Positions 1 through 11,946 of a stretch of 64,000 bases of DNA are shown piece after piece. This DNA is from Marsupella aquatica (lineage: Eukaryota; Marchantiophyta): positions 3,720,001-3,784,000 of the forward strand of contig OZ316898.1 in NCBI GenBank assembly GCA_973895155.1, read 5' to 3'. The notes beneath the pieces are model-generated. The model ran no database searches. It saw only the letters and a list, made by a program, of their open reading frames with translations, and was not told the DNA's origin. The position numbers and the translations under genes were made by a program. Position 1 is the first letter of the stretch, and the number at the start of each line of letters is the position of its first letter.

Positions 1-3
1 GGG

Positions 4-6
4 TCT

Positions 7-45
<39 letters not shown>
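4..45. repeat. CT/TC microsatellite
   Basis: An almost uninterrupted run of TC dinucleotides opens the window. It may continue beyond the left edge. Confidence 0.95.
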
Positions 46-48
<3 letters not shown>

Positions 49-483
49 AAAACCAGTTTCTCGATCAGGCCACAACTCTATGCTATGTTTATGATTTGAT
101 CAATTACTCGGCTTGTTGCTTTTTTATCCTAGAATCCCTTTCAGCTTGTCTCCAATCCGTCCAATGCTTGATCAATTAACCGTTCTTGCTTTCAGTTTCT
201 CCCATGACCTATTTATAGAATGCTTCCATGTGTGGTGTGGAGTGTTTGATACTCCTCTCCATCGTTTAGTCCATGACTCTAGATGCAGAGTTGGTCACGG
301 TTGCCATAATTTTGGCAACCATTTTAATTGTTGCAAATATTCAACTATTTATCACTTATGTTTTGTTTCTACTTAATAAGAAGCAAAGTTAACTAAAATG
401 GTTATGTCAAGTAAAATTATATTTTGTTTTACAGCATGGAGCCCTAAATTTTACCCAGAACTTGCCACAAACATGAAAAATGA

Positions 484-839
484 GGGCCAATTTACAAGAC
501 GAGTGCGAGAATTTGAGTACTTTCTACCAGGGCTGTAACAGAACCCAACTTTTCGTGTACAGTAGGGCTCTAGACCAATCCAAGGCAGGAATCGTAGGAG
601 AAAGTGGCCTGCCCATTTTCACACCTCCGGAGGTCCGATAGTCTAGAGCCCGGGTGAGAGTCCTGAGCCGGCTAGCCCGAGCTGATCCATACCAGAATGC
701 AGGTTTGGTCAGTAGCTCAACTTGCCGCGCCAATCTTCTAAAGCAACGAGCGCCCGGGCAAGCTGAAATAATGGCTGTGATTGATTCGATCCTGAAAAAA
801 GAGGGACTAAATTTCCGCGCCTGTCTTGTAAAGTGGCCG
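484..839. mobile_element. MITE-like element with about 30-bp inverted ends and TGA target duplication
   Basis: The left end reads GGGCCAATTTACAAGAC and the right end, reverse-complemented, reads CGGCCACTTTACAAGAC. Similarity continues inwards to about 30 bp with a few mismatches. TGA flanks both ends (481-483 and 840-842). No coding capacity is visible in the 356 bp. A 3-bp duplication with GG-starting ends would fit a PIF/Harbinger (Tourist-like) or CACTA-related non-autonomous element; that family placement is inference. The TTTACAAGAC core recurs at 28480-29030. Confidence 0.6.
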
Positions 840-1345
840 TGAGTTAATTTTAATTTGGAAACAAATATGTTCTTGTTTGTGGCTGGTTGTGCTGATGTCG
901 CACAACCTCATGACAAGGAATTTGCAAGGGACTCTCTTGGGGGTGCGTAACTAGAACAGAACTATCTGAAATTTTTTGAAGGCCCCTGTAGCATGTTTCA
1001 TCCCTTACAAGTCAAATTCTTAGGGAAAACTCAATCATTTAATGCACCTTGCACCAAGGGTTTATTCCAAAAACTTAGCAGCTCCCTTGACCTGGCCAAG
1101 AAAACAGTAGTTATTAGAAATAACCCCTGTAAGACACATGATGTGTTAATTTATTGCCTTGTGGGCATTGCCCCCAGGTCCACACAAGTTGCCAATTTGC
1201 TTTGAATATTGGTGCTCTTGTAGACTCCTGCACAGTTGGTCTCTTAACAAAGCCGTGTTGCTCAATCTCTGATAAGCAATTGAACACCAACCCATCAAAA
1301 AATAATTTTCTAACCTGGCTCCAATACCCAGTACAAACCCACTAT
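840..1345. other. Unassigned, no gene seen
   Basis: Only short overlapping frames on both strands, with no recognisable protein motif, RNA or repeat. Confidence 0.5.
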
Positions 1346-1600
1346 CATGTAGCAGTCTATACCCTAAAATTCTATAATCATGTGAAAACATAATCCATTA
1401 TGTCTTCATGCATAGACATACACGTGGTGGACTATGACGCAGCACGCAATGAATATATTGCGGTGGGAAATATATGGTTGACCATGCAGTTAGACACCAC
1501 ATAAGAACCATGTGTATAGAACCTATGTGGAACCTAGTTTGTAACAAAAGTTTAGTAGAGGCTTGTCCCGGTCCCATCAAGCATATACCTCCCATATGAT
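1346..1600 (+). repeat. Dispersed repeat, copy 1 (second copy at 45018-45310)
   Basis: This stretch aligns in the same orientation to 45018-45310. Shared blocks include the near-palindrome around ACATAATCCATTATGT, a run ending in CACCACATAAGAACCATGTG, and TTTGTAACAAAA near the right end. The second copy carries short extra segments. No coding potential is conserved between copies, so it is probably a non-coding transposon fragment of unknown family. Confidence 0.7.
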
Positions 1601-4600
1601 TCAGAGGAAGAGGCAGACGATTTAAACACAACCAATCAATCCCTAACCTAAACCACCACTCTCACACTTTGAACAAGTTATTTAAACAAGGAAACAAAGT
1701 CAATGTTGAAACTTGCTGCATGATGTGCACGGTGTATTAGAGAGGTATATTGTGTTTTGGAAGAGCTCTATCATGTTGCAACAAGGTGTTTGGAAGGGTT
1801 TAGATGGAAACGTACATATTAGTGATTGGTTGAGGGTTACGAGTTAGCAACTAACCCTAATGCAAGCACCACTGAGATGGGAAAGATTAGGAGTCCAGTG
1901 TGTGGAACGAATCATGGGAAGTTAAGGGGATTGTCATAGAGGGCAGTTGGGAAGAGGACAGCCACCACTCCTAAGGGCATAATCTGGGGAGTAAATGAGA
2001 AAGGATCATGACCTGCACATGGGAGGGACTGACTGGCAGGTGAAGTCCATAGATAACTCAATCGAATTGGTCTTTCTTCTACCATTCAGCATAAAACCTT
2101 GGAGCATTTGCACAGAGCTAACAATTTTTTTGACCCCCATAACTTTGTTGTAGCAAATGATGTGAATTTTCTGTCTTTCCACTTGTCATTACAGGAAGAT
2201 TGGTGATGGAAATATAAGCACAAATTCTCTGACCAAGTGGACCCACCCGCAAAAACAATAATACAGCACTACAAAAAGCTAATTTGCATTAAATAAAGTT
2301 GATTCTTCTCCTAGCCTTTATCCGTAGTTGCAATTGTGCAACTTTTCTTCTCCCTTTTCACATAGGATAGGCCCAATATGTCGCCAGTAAAGGACAACTT
2401 AACTTTCGTGATAGCAAGTCAGGCCCGATCAATCAGCTTTTGTCAGTTTTTGCAAACATAAATTATTTTTTACTTTCCTGGCATAGTATAGGCCCATACG
2501 TCAGTACTAAAGGGCAAGTAAAGTTTGAGCGAAAAAACGAGTTTTGCAACATAGTAACACTGTTGCACACTTCACACTCGTAAATCTCTGCTACATGATA
2601 GTTTTCTTCCTGTCACTCTAAGAACTTAATAATATATCTCTTCCTCCAACATGCAATTCTAAGAACTTAGGGACTGTTTAGAATATATGTGGACTGCTCA
2701 TTTGGCTTGTGAACGATATTTAAACATTAGATAACGAATTTCTCTTTTAGTGGACTGACATCCAACTCTCACGTTAGTGCAGAATAATATTTCAAGCTTG
2801 GAGTATAAGAAGAGCTCTACCGTCACTCATCAGTCATCACGGTCTCAGTCTCACCTCGATGCAAACCCCAAGAAGGCCTTTTTTTCTTTTTTCAAGAATA
2901 TATTCCTATTATCACTTTAGAGAAGCGACTATCAAGAAAACTGAACCGAAAAACCAATAGAAGAGACTTAAGCAGATTCCCAGGTCTCATACGGCTTGAA
3001 TTCGTTTCTAATTATTTTCTCTTGCACGGGAATCTGGGGCGCCCTTCAATAATGTGACACCCATGAAGCGTAAGACCTGGACATTAGTGGATGTGGAAGT
3101 GGGGGTGAGGGTTGATGCTACTCCTACCATAGAATTTCAAAGGACTACAGTAGTGTACCTACATAAAAATTTAGAAAAATGCACCTATATGCAATGAGTA
3201 CCAATTCATTGGGGTTGCTAATATTCTCGATTTTGCAGCCCCTTTGCTTACCAATGTTGCAAAAGCGCCGACAGCTAGAACTGAGGACTGATAATGGCCT
3301 TGAGAAATGTGGCAGTCCGAATTAGAGGAGAGGGGAGGTAGACATGTTTTTCAAGAAATTTTCAACAACAAATGGCTCCAAATCAGCATGGATAGCTCTC
3401 ACCAGGGTAATTTGTGATATTTGTTTTTTGCCAGGGGCATGTTGTGTGTAAGAGAGGGAGGTGATGAATATCTAAGGACTAGGCGGGCAACTGCATACTC
3501 AAAGACAACAAATTTGAAAAACTTTTGTCCAAAGTGACGAAGACTTTCAGGAGATGGAATTTGGCAAATTTTTGCCAAAATTAAAATAAAACATCTGGCT
3601 CTCGAAGGTTTGTGTTGTATTACCCTCAACAACACTTTTCAACGAGTGGGGTGATTGTGCTTTTGTTCTCTTTGTGATGGGAAAGGGGCTATAGACCTGG
3701 CCCAGTACAGGCAGTGTCACAACCATCACAAGCAGATGCAAGTCTATGGCATAGGGAAAGCCTATGAAGCTTTATTCCAACAAGAAACTACCACACATGA
3801 ATCTATCTCTACTATAAAGCAACATGCAAAGTTAGATCTATTTCGGTGTAGACTGAAACTTTTAGGTCATTATTTCAAAAAGAAGACATAAATAATCCGA
3901 GGTAGAAGGACTAAAGTTTATATGAGTGGAAAATGACAGATTACATATGAAAGAGGTGGAGGTAATAGGTACCATTAGGAAGGTGAAGGTACACTTGACG
4001 TCAGGTATATCTTAGGCTCACTTAAAGATATTCTTCCAAGGCACGGAGAATGTTTTCCGTAAAATATACCCAGGATGGACACAAGGGTTATTTGAAGCCC
4101 GGCTGGATTTCTAAAGTTTGGGGGGAAACAACTTTTAAAAAGCTCAAGCATAATTACCTACAGTTTTGGTATAAACGTGACTTGGAAGTGGGCTCCCACC
4201 ATTTGCGGTCGGTTCAATTAGTCATCGAATGCTCATTTGCCAATCATGCCCAAACTACTTGGGGCATCCCCCCGCCCCCCAGACACACACACATCCACCT
4301 GAGACTTTTTCAGGCTAGGGAATCACTAAATCGTAAGAAAATTAAATTAATTGTCTTACCCTACTAATTCGGAATATTAGTGAAATAATTAAAATCTTTC
4401 CTTTAGTTGCAAGTAACCAGATTGGACTTAAAAGACTCTAAAGTTTTTGTCCGTCTTCCTTTAGAACCAATAAAGTGCCTATATTTAATCGCACTGGATA
4501 TATTATTTTGCAGAATTGAGACCCCAAAGGACTAGTGGAGAGGGCCTATACCTTGGCAGAGCACTTTATTTGTGTTCACTCTTGAAGACTGGACTGAGAG

Positions 4601-4839
4601 AAGGGGATTGCATCATATAAAAGCTTGTGGTTTGTCAAGGTACATAGCAAATGTAAGATGTTTTTGCAGAGTTGATTTTTGTCTTGGATTGTGGACAAAG
4701 CCTAGACAGGGTGAACTGTGTCTAGTTCCGTGACTTGACATCATGATATAAGATTCAATTTAAATGTACAAAGTGGTCATGAGAGGTTCCATGTGACAGT
4801 GCTAGAAAGGTTGGTATTATTTCAACAAAATTGGTCATT
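1601..4839. other. Unassigned intergenic DNA
   Basis: No supported gene. Frames are short and show no domain motifs. A weak two-copy similarity with an offset near 120 bp is visible around 2330-2565 (ATAGGCCC and a following AAAGG block), too diverged to delimit. Confidence 0.5.
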
Positions 4840-5090
4840 CATAGTTCATACCCCAAACTACTTAGGACATCCTCTATAAAAGTTAAGCATTCCCCCCAAA
4901 AAGGTCATTTGCCTCGCATGCCCCAACTCTTCATGGCATCCTTCACAAAATGTAAACATCTTTCTCAATAGTAGTAATTTGCAACTCATGGCATCCTTCC
5001 CAAAAGTTGAGCATTTAAGTTCTCAGAAGTGGTTATTTTCTGCTCATACCCAACCTATGGAGCATCCTTCACAAAAGCAAAGAATTTGTT
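4840..5090 (+). repeat. Degenerate tandem repeat, about 65-75 bp units
   Basis: Four diverged units share the order CTCATRCCCCAAC, then GGCATCCTTCACAAAA, then an A-rich spacer with AAGCATTT-like sequence. A related piece lies near 4230-4275 (CATGCCCAAACTACTTGGGG). No open frame runs through it. Confidence 0.55.
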
Positions 5091-5339
5091 GGCAGTTGGT
5101 TTATAATATTTTGACCACTTTCTGAGCTCATAAGGAATGGAGCAAATGATCTCATAAAATCTCAAAAATTGTGAGGTGGTAGATTGGACATCATATGACA
5201 TGCCAATAAAAATGATTCAAAGATCCTATGTATGTCCTAACAAACAAGTCCACTAAAACCCAGATATACAAGTTTGCCAAAAATCAGTAATTTACAATTG
5301 GTTGGAGCATTTGAATTGAAAAAACTACTTGGGAGCTTT

Positions 5340-5638
5340 CTTGAGGGCCTCACTCCAAGGGAGTTCACACATCGCGTGCAATGTTTTCAGGTAATAAAGA
5401 CCCTAAAACTTAAGAAAATACTATAATTTTAAACTATTTTTCAAACCCTAACGTTATTGAATATTTTAGGAATATTCTCAAATTTGGTATTGAAAAACCC
5501 CTATAGTTCTTATAATTCTGAAAATTGGAGTAAGGCACCCCTAATGTGCTTCAACAAAAAAATCCACCCAAATGAACTAAAAATCCCCTAACTTATTTGT
5601 GCACGATGGATCAGCAGGAAAGAAGTGAGGACTTCAGG
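5340..5638 (+). mobile_element. MITE family A, copy 1 (299 bp)
   Basis: It starts CTTGAGGGCCTCAC and ends GTGAGGACTTCAGG, imperfect inverted termini. The interior aligns over its whole length with 56150-56458 and 60777-61083: an ACCCTAAAACTTAAG block, GGAATATTCTCAAATTTG, TTCTTATAATTCTGAAAATTGG, and an A-rich right half. The flanking 8-mers GGAGCTTT and GGCATTTT agree at 5 of 8 bases, as expected for an old insertion with a decayed 8-bp target duplication. There is no coding capacity. An 8-bp duplication would suit a hAT-type origin (inference). Confidence 0.75.
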
Positions 5639-5646
5639 GGCATTTT

Positions 5647-7390
5647 TCCGAAAGTGAAGCATCCTTCTAATGCACCTGGTCACTTTGTCTTTCTACACAA
5701 TGTAAGTTGGCCAATGACTTTACATGGTTGATGGGGATGGACATAACAAACTAGATAACAAACCTTGGGTCCATCTGGGCTTTAAATTCATCTTTTCCAA
5801 TCCAACCGAGGAGACAATTGTTTTTGTTCTTGGTTTTGGGGGGAGCACTCAGTTGTAGTGGCAGATTTTGGGGAGCTGAGGAATTTTACAATGCCTATGC
5901 TATGGATGGGAAAATTAAATTAAATTTTTCTTTTTAATTACAGTAAGTGTTTTCTGAGGTACTTGGTCCAAAAGTATTAACAAGCGATTGAATGTTCTAG
6001 GCATTTAGTCTGAGGTCTAGAGTTACTATGTTACCACAGTTAGTCCAACTATAGTCAAGTGCTTTGCTAATGTTAGATGTCACAGACTGCTATATTCACT
6101 AGCAGGACTTAGTTACATATTGGAACTTAAGTTCATTGTTACCGAGCCAAATGGGAGATAAGAAGAGCTTAGTCTTTGAAGACTCGATAGCCAACGGGCT
6201 TAGAGTTAAATAAAGCTCTTTAATGTGTTGCCGTGAACGTAGCCTCTGGTGTGGTGAACCTTGTATTTTCTATGTTGACTACTTGTCTGTTTGTTGGATG
6301 CTGCATATGTGCGTGTTGTCTTATGAGTAGCTATCATTTCCTCAACAAAGTTTGCACTTCAAACTTGGGACATATACTTAGATCTAACCTTGTTACAATA
6401 TAGCACCTTTCAAAATTAAGTCCAAATTCTTTTGCCTTCCATTTCCAAATCTATATCCTCCCAAGTATGGAACCTCTTTCTGCCCCCTCCAAAAGGTGGC
6501 CCAGCCCCTTTCTTGGAAACCTCTCAAGTCACCCCTCCTGGGGAAGTTAGCCAGAGCAGTCCACTGCATGAGACCATATGAAACAACTGAAAAGCTGATA
6601 CCAGAAAATTGGCATGAAAAGCAGCTAAGTCAATACCTACTGTAGGAGGAGGGGAAGTTATCACAATGTAGTCAGCAATTACATGCACTGGCTGCGGAAA
6701 GAGTTGCGGTCATTATGTCTTCAACATGCGGTAGGGATAACTACTTCTTCTTTAATCTGCTGTTCTGAGTTTGTTGAGAGGGGTGTGAAAGTACTCTAGA
6801 TCTTGAGAGACCCATGGTACTGTCCTCCACATTATTGGTGTCATAAAGCACAAGAGATGGGTGACTTTAGTGTGTGGAATCTCCTGTAGCTATGTGCCAC
6901 AAGTTTAGTATCCTAATTTCTGTGAACAACCGATCACAACACTCTAAACTGACTTAAATATGATAAATGCAATCAGTTTATTTAACCTCTTTCCAAAGTA
7001 ATGCATCTACTCATGGGTTTGTGCCTGCATCAAAGACAATATTGGCGAGTCAATAAAGAGACACATAGCTCGAGGAAGTAGTTTCCTTAGTTTTCTCGAG
7101 GGAGTCATGTGAACCATCTTTTCAGAAGTTGATCACTTACTCTTCACACTGTGGGCTTCTGAAGGTTTGAGCAACTAAGTATGACATTGATGCTGGCCCT
7201 TGATATTTGATGGAGTCCATTGTTTTGGGAGAAATGGTTTCGAGAGACCTTTAGATTGAACCTATATCGTCTAATTTCACTCCCACTTGTGACACCTCCA
7301 AATTTCCAAAGATGATGGAATTGTTTACTTGCCACATTTCACTGATCAAAGTACCACGTACTTTATGAGACCAGATAAGTATTTTGCGGC
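5647..7390. other. Unassigned intergenic DNA
   Basis: No gene, RNA or clear repeat recognised on either strand. Confidence 0.5.
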
Positions 7391-7610
7391 AGTCCATCTG
7401 GGTTGCAAACGTTTTTCCAAGCATTTTGGAAAATGTGTAGGTCCATCTGTGTTTTAAACGTCCATCCTAACATTTTTGCAAATGAGTAGGTCGATCCAGG
7501 TTACACAAGTCTATCCCAACCATTTTGGCAAATGAGTTATGAGTAGGTCGATCCAGGTCTATCCCAACCATTTTGGCAAATGCGTAGGTCCATCCTGGAT
7601 TCAATTTTGT
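7391..7610 (+). repeat. Degenerate tandem repeat, 40-58 bp units
   Basis: Four and a half units, each starting GTCCATC or GTCGATC and ending in CATTTTGGCAAATGNGTAG. The unit length varies because of internal deletions and a duplicated GAGTTATGAGTAG segment. Confidence 0.75.
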
Positions 7611-8628
7611 CAGGCTGGCTTTCACTATTTTAAAATAATACCTTTGAATATAACTATTCTGAACGATTCTTAATCAATGACAATGATGATTTCTTGTGTA
7701 CCAGATAGATAGTAGCAACCTATTTAGGCTTTACAGGGTTGGATATTTTGTTTGAACAGTAACTTCTTGAATGGGGTTGCTTTCGGGATAAACGAACAAA
7801 CACATCGAAATGTAACGTATCGGCAGGGTGACAGGGTGAGGTCAGGGACCTCTTGAAGGATTTGGAAAGTACCCGCGAATTGTTCCTTGTCTTACAGAGC
7901 AGATGCGAAGACTATGTCATACGTAAAACTCCTAAATTGATTCTTGATCCTTAGACCTTAGTAGATTTAACGAAAACCGTCGGATTGTGTCTAATGAACA
8001 CTTTTGTGTCATAATACCATGCAAATGAGACACAGAAAGTGGCTATTGATCCTGATGTAGGCCGAAAAAACAGTGGTCAGGGTGTGTCATGAGAAACTGG
8101 CAAATCAGATTACACGAAAAGGGGCGCATAAAAAATCTCATGGAGGCGGAACTTTGAAAGAAAAACACTGGTCAGGGTCGCTTACCACACCACTGGCGTC
8201 CTCGATTTCTGTGTACAGTCCAGTCCTACAGTCCTGTAATGCAAAGGCTGGCTCCGCTGGACTGTGGAGTGGAGCCCGGACGGCCCGAGTCTAGAGGACT
8301 GTAGGCGACTGTAGCGCGAAGGGACGTCCTAGAACGACGTGAGTGGCACTGCACTTTGCACTGCTGGCCTGGATCTGATCGAGTCGCGTCCTGTCTTGAC
8401 CTGCGCTAGTTTGTCCACGGGTACACCACTGTCAGGGAGGGAATCATGTACGGCCATAGCGGCGCCGTCACGAAGTACTTTCGTGATCCAGTGGGAAGCA
8501 AAGGGGAAACGGACTGTCAGCCCGTACAGTACAAGAGGACCCCAGAACGAACGAAGGGAGGAGGAGCCACCGTTGGAAAGACGTGTTGTACGTTGTTGTT
8601 CTGCGCGTGATGAGGAGGACTGTCTTCG
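7611..8628. other. Unassigned, right half GC-richer
   Basis: No gene recognised. From about 8070 the base composition shifts to higher GC, with repeated CTGTAG/ACAGTCC pieces (8210-8320). The 119-residue frame from 8339 has no recognisable motif. Confidence 0.4.
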
Positions 8629-9098
8629 GTCGCTTCTCGTTCCAACGCCTTGCTACATCACCGTTTTCTCTACTGGCGAATATATCGCCCGTCAGTAATT
8701 CAGTATAGTATGCATAGGAAAGGCTCCCGAACCAGTTTCACACGACTCCCTATAATAAAAATATGAAAGATATGTGTTACTCGTCTAGATAAATTGTGAG
8801 CTGTGGTTTCGGTTCCTCCTCTTTCCAACGCCTCGCTAGATCACCGATTTCTCTACTGGCCCGTCAGTACAATACTACAGTAGTATGCATAGGAAGGATT
8901 CCCGTACCGGTCTCACGCGCCACTCTGTGATACAAGATGTTTTACAATGTGTTACTATGAGCTACGGTTTCGGTCGCGTCTATTTCCAACGCCTTGCTAA
9001 ATTATTGGTTTCCCTATTGGCGAATATTTCCCCTGTGTATAGTGTGTATAATATGTATAGAAAGGGATCCGGTACCAGTTTCACAAGCCATATAGATA
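8629..9098 (+). repeat. Satellite-like array, units 1-3 (about 160-185 bp)
   Basis: Three units share, in order, a TTTCGGT..CTC start, TTTCCAACGCCTTGCTA, TTTCTCTACTGGCGAATAT, and TATGCATAGGAAAGG followed by a CCAGTTTCACACG block. The anchor TCCAACGCCT lies at 8641, 8824 and 8985, giving spacings of 183 and 161 bp. Two further units follow at 10143-10450 after a 0.9 kb AT-rich interruption. Confidence 0.8.
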
Positions 9099-10005
9099 TA
9101 TAGCATGTTCATCGATGACATGTTTTTTTCTTTTTTCTTGTAATGATATATAATTTATCCAATTTATTTATGATCAAATAAGAAAATAGATGTAAAATAC
9201 CTGCCAAAAGATAATATTTTAATTAAATGTGAATAGGATAATGCGCAAATACATGACTACACATGCAAAAAAAAGCACATAAGGACCAAGGAAAGTACAA
9301 AGGTACAAAGCTACTGAATAGTTGTGCACGCTAGCCTATTCTTTGAAAGTTAATAGAGACTAACATAAAAACAATTTGTAAAAAACATCCTATACTATGT
9401 TCTTTTCATCTTTGCCCCATCCCAATTCTTTGAAAGTTAATAGAGACTAACATAAAAACAATTTGTAAAAAACATCCTATACTATGTTATTTTCATCTTT
9501 GCCCCATCCCTGTATAAGATTTGTTTCCCCTCATTCTGTTATTCCTCATTTTTAATTTTTTCCTTAATTAGTCATTGTCATTTTTGTCCCTTAGTGAGAG
9601 TTACTCTCTCAAGGCTTCATTCTCAGTCAACTCAATTAAAACCATATATTTTGTAAATAAAACCATGAGGGGAACTTAGTACACCAGATGTGCAAATTGT
9701 TCAAAATCATTTTTCTCACACTCATGAGAAAATATAATTCATTAAGAAGTGATTGAACAGTAAAGACTAAACATTTAGGAGGGAAGCCAAAATAAACTCC
9801 AAATACTCCAATTCAACTAAAATTAAAGGCGTCCAAAACTTAATTCAAAATCTAATTAATACAATTGATTCACCTAGTTAAGGCACATTAAAATCAAAAT
9901 ATTGGACACAAAATCTGAATAGGACAAAAAATGAAAGCTAAATTCACCATATACATAGCAATACACCATAAATATTGCAATGTCAAAACTATCTAAGGGA
10001 TGCGC
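9099..10005. other. AT-rich insertion between satellite units
   Basis: AT-rich DNA without coding potential that separates the two halves of the repeat array. It contains the 87-bp duplication listed separately. It may be an inserted element, but no matching ends were found. Confidence 0.45.
9338..9510 (+). repeat. Tandem duplication, 87-bp unit
   Basis: Two copies in direct order, starting ATTCTTTGAAAGTTAATAG at 9338 and 9425 and ending TTTGCCCCATCCC. Only about one base differs between them, so the duplication is recent compared with its surroundings. Confidence 0.95.
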
Positions 10006-10450
10006 CTATGTCTAGTATGCATCGAAAGGGATCAAAACTATCTTAGGGATGCGCCGATGTATATTATGCATAGACAGGAATCGAGTTTCACAAGCCAAAT
10101 ATGTGGTAAAACTATGAAATAATGTGTTACATCATTGACCTATGGTTTCGGTCCGTTCTCCTTCCAAAGACTTCCTAAAGCAACGTTTTCTCTACTGGCG
10201 AATATTTCCAGTCAGATCAGTATGCATACATAGGAAAGGCTCCCGTACCAGTTTCACACGCCACTTTGTTGGTAGAGTAAAAATTATGAGCTGTGGTTTC
10301 GGTCCCTTCTCTTTCCAATGCTTTGCAAAATCATTGTTTTCTCTGATGGCGAATACTTCCAGTCAGTTCACTATGCATATGAAGGGCTCGAGTACCAGTC
10401 CTACACGCCAATCTGTGGTAAACATATGTGTTACCAGGTACATATCACTT
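10006..10450 (+). repeat. Satellite-like array, units 4-5 plus partial copies
   Basis: Two partial copies of the TATGCAT..GGGATC end (10015, 10060) are followed by two full units anchored at 10163 and 10314, spacing 151 bp. In the plus frames from 8885 and 10142 the units encode similar peptide pieces (for example HRKGSRTSFTR), but the frame is not kept across units, so coding is doubtful. Confidence 0.75.
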
Positions 10451-11423
10451 ATGGTTTTCACTAGGGATTCGGTCACTGGGATATTTTGAATAAAAAAACA
10501 TACGAACAGATTAAGTATAGGAGTCATGGTTGCTCTTTATGATCTTAGATATGCTAGCATATACTACCGGATAGGCTATGACCTGTGGTTAAAATCTTAA
10601 AATATATAGCAATAGATAGAATAGAATGTAACCTATGGGTGCACTTTAGGGAGTAGATCACGAATGACGAACTTCGATCGACTGTACGATTATAGATCCA
10701 TAGATAGATAGATTCCATCCGATCCACATATTTTTGATCAGTTTAAATTCACACAACTTTTGTGTTTCATTGGCAAGTATTCCAACCGAGCCAACTAATT
10801 AGCCACAATGTAACAACTCCTAAAATCTAGGGATATCTAACAGTAATAAACAAATCCCACAGAATTTATTTCTAGCATCCCCTCCCTAAACCGGCTGAGG
10901 CAGAGCCTTTGGGATCCAGGTTTTGATTCGTACTCCCACAACCTGGGGGAGAGTGGCCTTTTAATTTAGGAGATAGCAAACCCCACCCTAGCAAGCACGC
11001 TTCACCCCGGCAACCTAAACAAACCTTCAGAATTCCCTGCTTTTGGACTGACCGGGAGGGGGGCCTGTAGCCAGTCACGATCTCACCCTATGAGGGAATG
11101 GCTATTAACCAATGCTCAAAACTCCATTTGACAATCATTCAGTGTTCTCATTCACAGCTAACTATTGTCTACATGTCACGTACAAGTTGCTCAACTCTAA
11201 GGGCTGTCTTGCATGTGCAAGAGTCCTGCGCAAAGCCATTCTTACGGCCCACAGATGTCGGGGAAAAGTGGGAGTGTGAATCTAAACACAATCTTTGGAA
11301 GTTTACGTGTGACGTGCTCACTCCATCGCATCTACTTCTTTGTCGTTCACACCGCAAATTCTACAGGGCAGGATGCAGGAGCTTCTGCACTAAAACTTGC
11401 CCCTGCAAAGTCGATGCCTACAT
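10451..11423. other. Unassigned intergenic DNA
   Basis: No gene recognised. Around 11196-11228 a TAAGGGCTGTCTTGCATG motif resembles, in inverse orientation, 23260-23296, suggesting fragments of a shared dispersed repeat. Confidence 0.4.
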
Positions 11424-11428
11424 ATTTC

Positions 11429-11752
11429 TATGAGGAGAAATCAGATCAGGGAAAACACTCCAAACATACACGTGCTCAATAATTACGTGGTTCGCCTCAA
11501 GGTTGGCTACGTCCACGGGAAGACCAAGTTTTATTAACGGTTATGTGTCTACTCAAGCATCACCATAGCTCTCATCTCTTCAAGCTCTCATCTCTTGCTA
11601 TATCACTATGTTCTCTCTTGAGAACTCTCTTGTGTGTTCTCACACCACATACAAGTTGAAGAGATAAGGACCAATCTCTTCAACTAGGGTTTACTCTAAC
11701 CCTAGTTAACATACTAACCATAGTTCAACCCAAGACTGAGTTAACCTCTACA
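11429..11752 (-). repeat. 3' LTR of copia element 1
   Basis: On the minus strand it begins TGTAGAGGTTAAC, next to the polypurine tract. On the plus strand it starts TATGAGGAG where the other LTR has TGTGGGGAG, so the outer CA terminus is mutated here. Confidence 0.95.
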
Positions 11753-11754
11753 AA

Positions 11755-11763
11755 CTCCCCCTT
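11755..11763 (-). other. Polypurine tract, copia element 1
   Basis: The minus strand reads AAGGGGGAG then TT and the LTR start. This is the primer site for plus-strand DNA synthesis. The same tract and TT spacer occur in element 2 at 59526-59536. Confidence 0.85.
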
Positions 11764-11946
11764 GACTCACGTCTTGGGAGGGTTCATAACATTGTCTTTT
11801 CCATACAAGTTCCTCTGCGAGAAGTTCAAGACAGTAGAGCCAAAAGATCCTCCCCCTAATGCAAGGGTTAACTAGAACTGAACCGTAGCCGATAAGCCAT
11901 CGGATGGAGTACTCATATAGAGACATTTTCTTGGTTAACTCTATAT

